Assembly: GCA_002427015.1 (NCBI GenBank)
Contig: DIPE01000063.1
Coordinates: forward strand, 1 to 5,977
Length of the DNA: 5,977 bases
From: Firmicutes bacterium UBA5496
Lineage (GTDB): Bacteria; Bacillota; Proteinivoracia; UBA4975
Direction of reading: 5' to 3'
Shown here: one piece after another, positions 1-5,281 of the stretch
Layout of the letters: the number at the start of each line of letters is the position of its first letter
Position numbering within the stretch: position 1 is the first letter of the stretch
Translations under genes and position numbers: made by a program
The notes under the pieces: model-generated
Seen by the model: the letters and a program-made list of their open reading frames with translations, nothing else
The model's database searches: none
What the model was told of the DNA's origin: nothing

Positions 1-27
1 AAACATATTATACGAGGAGGGAGACAG

Positions 28-2088
28 ATGCAGAATTATCATGAAGAAGAAGTAATCGGCAAGGCCTATGATGCCCGTTTGATGAAGCGTCTCCTGACCT
101 ATGCCAAACCCTATCGCGGGGCTTTGGTCTTGGCGGTCCTGCTTCTGATGATTATCACCTTGGTGGATTTGGCCAAACCCTGGCTGGTGCGCATGGCTAT
201 CGATGACTATATCAATACCGGCGCCTATATGGGCTGGGAGCCCGGAAGCGAGCCTGCCCCCGGCGCCTTGGTCAACGGCAAAATTTTGCTGCCTCCGGGC
301 AAGGTCAAAGATGACTCTGGCGGCAAGACTTACGAAGTTATCGCCTATAAGGGCAACAACTACTTGGTGGCTGCAGCCCTCAGCGGCAAGGAATACAGTA
401 TAGAGACCCAGGGCGGCAAAGTCCTGTTTCTCAGTTCCGGGGAGCGCTATGAGGGTGAACTGATTTCAAGGGAAGAAAATGCTGCCCTCAGGCAGTCGGA
501 CATCAGCGCCCTTGTGCGCCTGGCTGTATTGTACCTGATCAGTCTGGGGCTGGGCTTTGCCATAAACTATACTCAAGTCTATCTGCTCCATAAGACAGGG
601 CAAAAGATTATCTTTGATATGCGCCACAAGATCTTTTCCCACATTCAAAACCTGTCCATGCGTTTTTTTGACACCAATCCCGTGGGCAGGCTCATCACCC
701 GGGTGACAAATGATACCGAGACCCTTAACGATTTATTTACCGATGTGCTGGTCAATTTGTTTAAAGACTTTTTTATGCTCTTTGGCATCATTATTGTCAT
801 GCTGCGCCTTAACGTGCGCATGGCCCTAATCTGTTTTGCCCTTTTGCCCTTGGTCTCAGTAGCCACGGTTATCTACAGGACAAAGGCCAGGGATGCCTAC
901 CGCCTGGTGCGGGTGCGCTTAGCGCGCATTAACGCCACTTTGCAGGAAAGCATTTCCGGCATGCGGGTTATCCAGATTTTCCACCGAGAAAAGAAACAAT
1001 TTGAGAAATTTGACCAAATTAATTCCGAACACTTTCAGGCCAGCTTTGGCGAACTCAAGGTCTTTGCAGTCTTTCGGCCTTTTATCAACTCCATGTACAC
1101 CATTGGCCTGGCATTGCTGCTTTGGCATGGCGGCGGACAAGTCCTCCAGGGAGCAATTGAATTCGGAGTGCTCTATGCTTTTATCGAGTATATCAAGATG
1201 TTTTTTGAACCTATCAACAACCTGGCGGAGCGTTACAATATCATGCAGGCCGCCATGGCTTCTTCCGAGCGTATTTTTCAGCTCCTGGACACAGAATCGG
1301 AAATTGAAAATGTGCCGGAACCTGTCAAGGCTGATATTCAAGGCAAAATTGAATTCCGCAATGTTTGGTTTGCCTATAACCCCGGTGAATGGGTGCTCCG
1401 GGATGTAAGCTTTATTGTGGAAAAGGGGGAGACTGCGGCCTTCGTGGGCGCCACCGGCGCAGGCAAGACGACAATAATCAGCCTCATCAGCCGTCTTTAT
1501 GACATTCAGCAGGGGCAGATTCTGATTGATGGCGTAGATATCCGGGATATTGACCTGGATTACCTGCGCACCAGCATTGCCGTGGTCCTTCAGGATGTGT
1601 TTATGTTTACAGGCACCATTGCCGATAATATCCGCCTCAACAATTACGAAATTGACGACCAAAGGATCCATCAAATTGCCGAGGCGGTGGACGCCGATAA
1701 ATTTATCTCCGCCCTGCCCCGCCAGTATGAGAGTGAAGTTAAGGAGCGGGGGGCGACCCTGTCGGCGGGACAGCGCCAGCTGCTGGCTTTTGCCAGGGCC
1801 CTGGCCTTTGATCCCAAGATTCTCGTTTTAGATGAGGCCACAGCCAATATCGATACCGAAACAGAACAGATAATTCAAAAGGCTATGCGCACTATCTCTA
1901 AGGACCGCACCACCCTTGTAGTCGCTCATCGCCTGTCCACCATTCAAAATGCCAGCAAAATCATCGTCATGCACAAAGGCAAGATTCGGGAGATGGGCAG
2001 CCATCAGGAATTGCTGGCCCAGGAGGGCCTATATTACCAGCTCTATCAGCTGCAGTATAAAGATCAGGAGCTGGTGGCTTCCAGTTAA
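28..2088 (+). CDS. ABC exporter half-transporter (permease-ATPase), BmrD/YheH-like heterodimer subunit
   Basis: This 686-residue protein is a type IV ABC exporter subunit that uses ATP hydrolysis to move a substrate, probably a drug, lipid or peptide, out across the cytoplasmic membrane. The first membrane helix is at about residues 31-50. A soluble stretch of about 95-100 residues (62-160) precedes helix 2 (about 161-182); further helices follow up to about 390. The nucleotide-binding domain begins near 440, with A-loop Tyr450, Walker A GATGAGKT (474-481), Q-loop Gln522, signature LSAGQ (578-582), Walker B ending in Asp602-Glu603, D-loop ANID and switch His634. The catalytic Glu is intact, as expected for the active-site-competent subunit of a heterodimer. 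Length and the helix 1-2 insertion match B. subtilis BmrD (YheH), so a BmrC-like partner probably lies immediately upstream, outside the window. AGGAGG at 15-20 sits 7 bases before the ATG. Family call is firm; partner and substrate are inferred. Confidence 0.93.
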   Translation: MQNYHEEEVIGKAYDARLMKRLLTYAKPYRGALVLAVLLLMIITLVDLAKPWLVRMAIDDYINTGAYMGWEPGSEPAPGALVNGKILLPPGKVKDDSGGKTYEVIAYKGNNYLVAAALSGKEYSIETQGGKVLFLSSGERYEGELISREENAALRQSDISALVRLAVLYLISLGLGFAINYTQVYLLHKTGQKIIFDMRHKIFSHIQNLSMRFFDTNPVGRLITRVTNDTETLNDLFTDVLVNLFKDFFMLFGIIIVMLRLNVRMALICFALLPLVSVATVIYRTKARDAYRLVRVRLARINATLQESISGMRVIQIFHREKKQFEKFDQINSEHFQASFGELKVFAVFRPFINSMYTIGLALLLWHGGGQVLQGAIEFGVLYAFIEYIKMFFEPINNLAERYNIMQAAMASSERIFQLLDTESEIENVPEPVKADIQGKIEFRNVWFAYNPGEWVLRDVSFIVEKGETAAFVGATGAGKTTIISLISRLYDIQQGQILIDGVDIRDIDLDYLRTSIAVVLQDVFMFTGTIADNIRLNNYEIDDQRIHQIAEAVDADKFISALPRQYESEVKERGATLSAGQRQLLAFARALAFDPKILVLDEATANIDTETEQIIQKAMRTISKDRTTLVVAHRLSTIQNASKIIVMHKGKIREMGSHQELLAQEGLYYQLYQLQYKDQELVASS

Positions 2089-2094
2089 AGGACG

Positions 2095-2120
2095 CCTGCG
2101 GATAATCCGCAGGTTTTTTT
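2095..2120 (+). terminator. Rho-independent terminator after the ABC exporter gene
   Basis: A perfect 8-bp stem, CCTGCGGA paired with TCCGCAGG, closes a 3-base TAA loop and is followed directly by seven T residues (2114-2120). It begins 6 bases after the stop codon. It should end the transporter transcript and isolate the next gene, which has its own candidate promoter. Confidence 0.9.
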
Positions 2121-2134
2121 ATTTCTCAAGGATA

Positions 2135-2162
2135 TTGTCAGCTTAAAGCGAATAGATTTAAT
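2135..2162 (+). promoter_or_regulatory. Candidate sigma-A-type promoter for the ATP-grasp gene
   Basis: TTGTCA (2135-2140) matches the -35 consensus at 5 of 6 bases. TTTAAT (2157-2162) matches the -10 consensus at 5 of 6, with a 16-base spacer. It lies between the upstream terminator and the ribosome site, where a promoter is required if the terminator is efficient. Transcription would start near 2169, giving a leader of about 20 bases. The region is AT-rich, so a chance match is possible. Confidence 0.5.
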
Positions 2163-2179
2163 TAGCTTGTATTCAAAAG

Positions 2180-2186
2180 AGGAGGG
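2180..2186 (+). promoter_or_regulatory. Ribosome binding site that fixes the ATP-grasp start at 2192
   Basis: AGGAGGG ends 5 bases before the ATG at 2192. An in-frame GTG at 2186 overlaps this Shine-Dalgarno sequence and so cannot use it; the ATG is the better start. Choosing it removes two residues from the longest open frame. Confidence 0.8.
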
Positions 2187-2191
2187 TGGCA

Positions 2192-3262
2192 ATGGCCGGA
2201 AAGATTGCATTCATCTATAATTGGGTGCCCACAGTGGAGAGAAAAGGAGTTTACAGCGAATGTACTACCAGGAGAACTGTAACTGCCGTAGAAGAAGCTC
2301 TGTACCTGGGCGGATATAAGACCATGTCAGTAAATTTGCAGTCACAGCGGCAGCTTGAACAGCGCTTTCGCCAGGGAAGACCGGATTTCGCGTTTGTTAT
2401 TGCCGAGGGTTTTCTGGACAGCCCCGCCACCCTGTATGACGGCAGCGGCGCCGCTCTGGTCCGCCAGACCTTGGCGGAAATGGGCATACCCAGTTCCCAT
2501 TCTCCTGCCGAGGCCATGGAGTTATGCCGGCATAAAGAGCGGACCTATCAGGTTCTTTCCCGGGCCGGGGTCAGTATTCCCTGGTATCGGTCCCTTCCCA
2601 CCCCGGCGCTTGCCAAGGCATTTGCCGGGGCTCATGTCAAGTTTCCTCTCTTTGTTAAGCCAGCCGGCGGCGGCAACAGCGTTGGCATCGACGTCACTTC
2701 TGTGGTGCGGACTCCTGGGGAACTGGCCCAGCGCATGGAGGAACTCTATGACTTGCTGGGTCCCATCAGCCTTGTAGTGGAAGAATATTTGCCGGGCAAG
2801 GAGTATACTGTCGGTGTAATTGGCAATGGCAAACCTGTTGTCTTGCCGCCGGTGGCCTTTTCCCACAACCTGGTGCGCTCAACGGAGGTAAAAAAAGCAG
2901 AGTCCAGGGATGAGATTGCCCTGGAAATTATCCCCCCCCAGGATTCCCAGTATCTTCCCCTGAGAGATTTGGCCCTCAGGACCTATGCATCTCTGGGCTG
3001 CGCCGATGTGGTCAGAATTGACATCAAGGCCAACGCCGCCGGGAATTTATATGTCATTGATGTTAACGGCACTCCCTCCCTGGGCCGTGCCAGCTCTCTG
3101 GCCAGAATGACTGCAGCAGTAAATATGGATTATGTGGGATTTATCAATTTGCTGCTGTACTACGGCCTGCAGCGCAGCGGCCTGGCCACAGAACTGTCGG
3201 AACCGGTGGCGGCGGCTGATGAAAAATTGACAATCCTGCGCAAGCAGGGCCATGTGGCATAA
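2192..3262 (+). CDS. D-alanine-D-alanine ligase-like ATP-grasp protein, substrate unknown
   Basis: This cytoplasmic protein of 356 residues (ATG start) belongs to the D-Ala-D-Ala ligase branch of the ATP-grasp superfamily, enzymes that join a carboxylate to an amine through an acyl-phosphate. An N-terminal Rossmann-like domain (KIAFIYN at 4-10; IAEG at 70-73) precedes the ATP-grasp fold. Visible motifs are FVKPAGGGNSVGI (154-166) with the ATP-binding Lys156 and glycine-rich loop, VEEYLPGKEYTVGV (196-209), and VVRIDIKA (273-280). The metal-site segment VIDVNGTPSLG (288-298) puts Asp277, Asp290 and Asn292 at the Mg positions; the middle one is Glu in classical Ddl. The N-terminal Glu of the Ddl catalytic triad is not evident (the aligned stretch reads CTTRRTV), nor is the Lys-Tyr lid motif. 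A role in cell-wall D-Ala-D-Ala synthesis therefore cannot be assumed; another dipeptide or amino-acid ligation is equally possible. It is flanked by terminators, so probably monocistronic. Confidence 0.85.
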   Translation: MAGKIAFIYNWVPTVERKGVYSECTTRRTVTAVEEALYLGGYKTMSVNLQSQRQLEQRFRQGRPDFAFVIAEGFLDSPATLYDGSGAALVRQTLAEMGIPSSHSPAEAMELCRHKERTYQVLSRAGVSIPWYRSLPTPALAKAFAGAHVKFPLFVKPAGGGNSVGIDVTSVVRTPGELAQRMEELYDLLGPISLVVEEYLPGKEYTVGVIGNGKPVVLPPVAFSHNLVRSTEVKKAESRDEIALEIIPPQDSQYLPLRDLALRTYASLGCADVVRIDIKANAAGNLYVIDVNGTPSLGRASSLARMTAAVNMDYVGFINLLLYYGLQRSGLATELSEPVAAADEKLTILRKQGHVA

Positions 3263-3263
3263 G

Positions 3264-3284
3264 CCGGGGATAACCCCGGTTTTT
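3264..3284 (+). terminator. Short Rho-independent terminator after the ATP-grasp gene
   Basis: A 6-bp all-GC stem, CCGGGG with CCCCGG, closes an ATAA loop and is followed by five T residues (3280-3284) and then GG. The stop codon is immediately upstream, and its AA can pair with the first Ts to lengthen the stem. The T-run is short, so termination may be partial and some readthrough into feoA is possible. I see no convincing separate promoter for feoA in the 60 bases that follow. Confidence 0.7.
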
Positions 3285-3304
3285 GGTTATAAAGGAGCGG
3301 GGAA

Positions 3305-3424
3305 ATGAATATCGATAGCAAAAATGGGCAGTGGGAGGAAGTCTATGAATTTGTTAGCAGCGTTCCCCGGCAAGCGCTATGTGGTGCTGAAAATCAAGGA
3401 TCCCGAAGTGCGCCGTCAGGCTGA
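3305..3424 (+). CDS. Possible 39-codon leader ORF overlapping the feoA start
   Basis: An ATG at 3305 is preceded by AAGGAG (3292-3297) at 7-base spacing, as good a ribosome site as those of the real genes nearby. The frame runs 39 codons to a TGA at 3422 and overlaps the first 80 bases of feoA in another frame. The peptide (starts MNIDSKNGQWEEVY) resembles no family I recognise, and its second half is just the feoA sequence read out of frame. It could be a leader that couples ribosomes to feoA, or chance. Confidence 0.25.
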   Translation: MNIDSKNGQWEEVYEFVSSVPRQALCGAENQGSRSAPSG

Positions 3425-3578
3425 CTGCTTAGGGATGGGAGAAGGGGAGGATGTCTATTGCGTCGCCAGAAAAGACAATGGCCCGGTTATCCTCGGCCGT
3501 GGGGGACAAATGGTGGCGGTAGGAGGCGAAATAGCTCGGGGCATTCAGATAGCCCCCTGGCGGGCCCGAAAAAAATAG
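3345..3578 (+). CDS. feoA: FeoA-family ferrous iron transport accessory protein
   Basis: This small cytoplasmic SH3-like protein of 77 residues is the usual partner of FeoB in Fe2+ uptake and is thought to bind FeoB and influence its activity. The family pattern is clear: PGK at 8-10, then a hydrophobic strand VVLKI, then RRQADCLGMGEGEDVYCV (23-40), matching the FeoA R-x-x-x-LG-x-x-x-G pattern, then NGPVIL (45-50) and a closing strand ending GIQIAPW (66-72). The ATG at 3345 is chosen because GGGAGG (3333-3338) sits 6 bases upstream; an in-frame ATG at 3324 adds seven residues but has a poorer site. The gene ends CGA AAA AAA TAG, and the stop shares its last base with a GTG in the FeoB frame. 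That junction suggests translational coupling or an expressed FeoA-FeoB fusion. No Fur-type operator could be recognised upstream. Confidence 0.88.
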   Translation: MNLLAAFPGKRYVVLKIKDPEVRRQADCLGMGEGEDVYCVARKDNGPVILGRGGQMVAVGGEIARGIQIAPWRARKK

Positions 3579-3580
3579 TG
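3569..3580 (+). other. A7 slippery heptamer, TAG stop and overlapping GTG at the feoA-feoB junction
   Basis: Seven A residues (3569-3575) lie in the feoA frame as A AAA AAA, the phase used by -1 slippery sites, and TAG follows at once (3576-3578). A -1 slip continues with ATA GTG CTG, exactly the FeoB frame, and restores the residues KKIVLAG that begin the FeoB GTPase fold. TAGTG also allows stop-start coupling by re-initiation at GTG 3578. No Shine-Dalgarno stimulator lies 10-15 bases upstream. The only downstream hairpin I see is a weak 4-bp stem at 3593-3603. Confidence 0.5.
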
Positions 3581-5239
3581 CTGGCCGGCAATCCCAATGT
3601 GGGCAAGTCCGTGGTCTTTACCAACTTGACCAAAAGGTACGCCGAAGTATCCAATTATCCCGGAACAACTGTAGAGGTCAGCCGGGGCTTTTGGCAGGGG
3701 AATCCCGTTGCCGATACCCCCGGCATCTATGGCCTGAATGCCGCCAATGATGAAGAGCGCCTGACGGAAGCCCTGCTGGGAGATGCAGATGTAATTGTCA
3801 ATGTAGTGGATGCCACCCGCCTGCGCCGGGATCTGTTTTTGACGCTGCAGCTCATCGGCCGGGGGGCGCCCATGGTTGTAGTGGTAAATATGATGGACGA
3901 GGTGCGGCGCCAAGGGCAGCAACTTGACCTGGCCAGGCTGGAGTCGCTGCTGGGAGTGCCTGTCATCCCTGCGGCGGCTGCTTACGGGGAAGGTATGGAG
4001 GAATTGGCTCAAGTCCTTGGGGGGTTACGCCACAAGAAAAAAAGCGGCTGCCGCCGGCTAGAGGACGGCGAGAGTTTGCGCTTCAGGGCAAATGAGATCT
4101 ATGGGAAAATAGCTGCCTCCGGGGGGGGACCTGGACTGTCTTCCCTGGACAAATGGCTGACCCGTCCCTTCTCAGGTCTCCTTACCGCCGCTTTGGTGCT
4201 GGCGATGATCTGGTGGCTGATCGGGGGGCTGGTGGCAAACCAGGTGGTGGATATTACCGAGGGGATTGTCTTTAACCGCTGGCTCCTTCCCCCGATAGTA
4301 AGGCTGCTGCTGCGGTTATTGCCGGAGGGCCTGCTGCAGCAGATTCTCATTGGCGACTTTGGCATCCTCACCATGGCTCTGGCCTATGGCATCGGCTTGC
4401 TGCTGCCCTTGGTCTTCAGCTTTTACCTGCTGCTTTCCCTCCTGGAGGACTCCGGCTACCTGCCCCGGTTGGCGGTGCTGTTGGATAATACCTTTAGGCC
4501 ACTGGGCCTCAATGGCAAAGCAGTGATTCCCCTGATCCTGGGCTTTGGCTGTGTGACCATGGCGGTGATTTCTACCCGGATGCTCTCTACCCGCCGGGAA
4601 AGGATAATCCTGGCCTTTTTGCTGGGCCTGGCGGTGCCCTGTTCGGCTCAAACCGGCGTCATCGCCATGATGCTTGTGCCCATGGGTTTGGGATGGCTAA
4701 GCTTATATGCCTTGATCTTATTAAGTATTTTCCTGGCCGCCGGCGTCATCCTCAATAAGACAGTGCCGGGGCAGTCAGCGGGCCTGTTCCTGGAGCTGCC
4801 CCGCCTGCGCCTGCCCCGGCCCCGCAACATCCTGAGAAAAAGCTGGGCCAAGTCCATGGCCTTCCTCAAGGATGCTCTGCCCCTATTTGCCGTGGGCGCC
4901 GCCCTGATTACCCTTCTGAATTATGGGGGCGGCCTCATAGCCCTGGAGAATGGGCTTGCGCCTTTGACCGTCAGTTGGCTGAAACTGCCGCCCCAGGTGG
5001 TGGGAGCATTTATCATGGGCATGATTCGCCGAGATTTTGGCGCCGCCGGCCTGATGGCTTTGAATTTGGCGGCCCCCCAGCGCTTCGTGGCCCTGGTGAC
5101 CATGACTCTGTTTGTCCCCTGCATCGCTTCGGTGCTGGTAGCCGTTAAGGAGCACGGACTCCTGATTGGCATTGCCATCTGGCTGAGCTCATTAGCCGTC
5201 GCCCTCCTGACAGGGGGCCTGTTGGCCGCCGTATTGTAA
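3578..5239 (+). CDS. feoB: Divergent, short FeoB-family ferrous iron transporter (GTPase-permease)
   Basis: An inner-membrane permease with an N-terminal GTPase domain that should import Fe2+ or a related divalent metal. Counting from GTG 3578 (553 residues), the G motifs are intact: G1 GNPNVGKS (4-11), G2 Thr in NYPGTT (26-31), G3 DTPG (46-49), G4 NMMD (104-107), and a G5-like PAAAAYGEG (131-139). A short spacer leads to membrane helices from about 201, with LLEDSGY (288-294), GFGC (322-325), PCSA (354-357) and VPCIAS (513-518); the three motif cysteines are kept. It departs from classical FeoB: GFGCNVP reads GFGCVTM, CSARLP reads CSAQTG, the AKE motif near the end is replaced by IRRDFGAAG (483-491), the spacer is reduced, and it ends at its last helix. 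This fits a distinct FeoB subfamily whose metal may differ. The start is uncertain: GTG 3578 loses part of beta strand 1, TTG 3458 adds 40 unrelated residues, and a FeoA fusion by frameshift is possible. Confidence 0.85.
   Translation: MLAGNPNVGKSVVFTNLTKRYAEVSNYPGTTVEVSRGFWQGNPVADTPGIYGLNAANDEERLTEALLGDADVIVNVVDATRLRRDLFLTLQLIGRGAPMVVVVNMMDEVRRQGQQLDLARLESLLGVPVIPAAAAYGEGMEELAQVLGGLRHKKKSGCRRLEDGESLRFRANEIYGKIAASGGGPGLSSLDKWLTRPFSGLLTAALVLAMIWWLIGGLVANQVVDITEGIVFNRWLLPPIVRLLLRLLPEGLLQQILIGDFGILTMALAYGIGLLLPLVFSFYLLLSLLEDSGYLPRLAVLLDNTFRPLGLNGKAVIPLILGFGCVTMAVISTRMLSTRRERIILAFLLGLAVPCSAQTGVIAMMLVPMGLGWLSLYALILLSIFLAAGVILNKTVPGQSAGLFLELPRLRLPRPRNILRKSWAKSMAFLKDALPLFAVGAALITLLNYGGGLIALENGLAPLTVSWLKLPPQVVGAFIMGMIRRDFGAAGLMALNLAAPQRFVALVTMTLFVPCIASVLVAVKEHGLLIGIAIWLSSLAVALLTGGLLAAVL
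4121..4128 (+). repeat. G8 homopolymer inside feoB
   Basis: Eight consecutive G residues encode Gly-Gly-Gly in the spacer between the GTPase domain and the first membrane helix (S-GGG-PG). Gain or loss of one G would truncate the permease. It may be a replication-slippage site or a place where base calls should be checked; the frame is intact as given. Confidence 0.6.
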
Positions 5240-5244
5240 AAAGA

Positions 5245-5276
5245 AGCCAGTGGGGACAGTCCCCACTGGCTGTTTT
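5245..5276. terminator. Bidirectional terminator between feoB and the convergent SPFH gene
   Basis: A perfect 12-bp stem (5245-5256 with 5260-5271; core GCCAGTGGGGA and its complement) closes a 3-base CAG loop. On the + strand it is followed by G and five Ts (5273-5277 region), ending feoB transcription. On the - strand the same stem is followed by TTCTTTTTAC, ending the SPFH gene whose stop is at 5282. The whole gap between the two stop codons is only 42 bases, so this single hairpin serves both genes. Confidence 0.9.
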
Positions 5277-5281
5277 TCGCT

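Noticed and set aside
1..27. Tail of an upstream gene overlapping the ABC start
   Set aside because: Two other frames stay open into the ABC gene (stops at 42 and 53), so an overlapping partner gene is possible, but 27 bases are too few to recognise it.
919..1674. Long open frame of 251 codons on the minus strand inside the ABC exporter gene
   Set aside because: It lies wholly opposite a well-conserved ABC gene, has no recognisable domain, and is explained by codon bias of the sense strand.
2890..2896. A second A AAA AAA heptamer in frame in the ATP-grasp gene, and a third A7 at 4037-4043 in feoB
   Set aside because: Neither is next to a stop or leads into a recognisable protein in another frame, and the feoB one is in the wrong phase. 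They show that A7 occurs here by chance, which tempers the frameshift proposal at 3569.
2932..2939. C8 run in the ATP-grasp gene as a phase-variation tract
   Set aside because: It encodes Pro-Pro in frame with flanking conserved sequence on both sides; there is no further sign of variation.
3285..3344. Fur or other metal-repressor box ahead of feoA
   Set aside because: No palindrome resembling GATAAT-type Fur, DtxR or MntR operators could be read in this stretch, so none is claimed.
3458..3577. TTG 3458 as the FeoB start, with GGGGAGG 7 bases upstream
   Set aside because: The ribosome site is plausible, but the 40 added residues (Arg/Gly/Pro-rich) are feoA read out of frame and look like no FeoB N-terminus. 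Kept only as an alternative.
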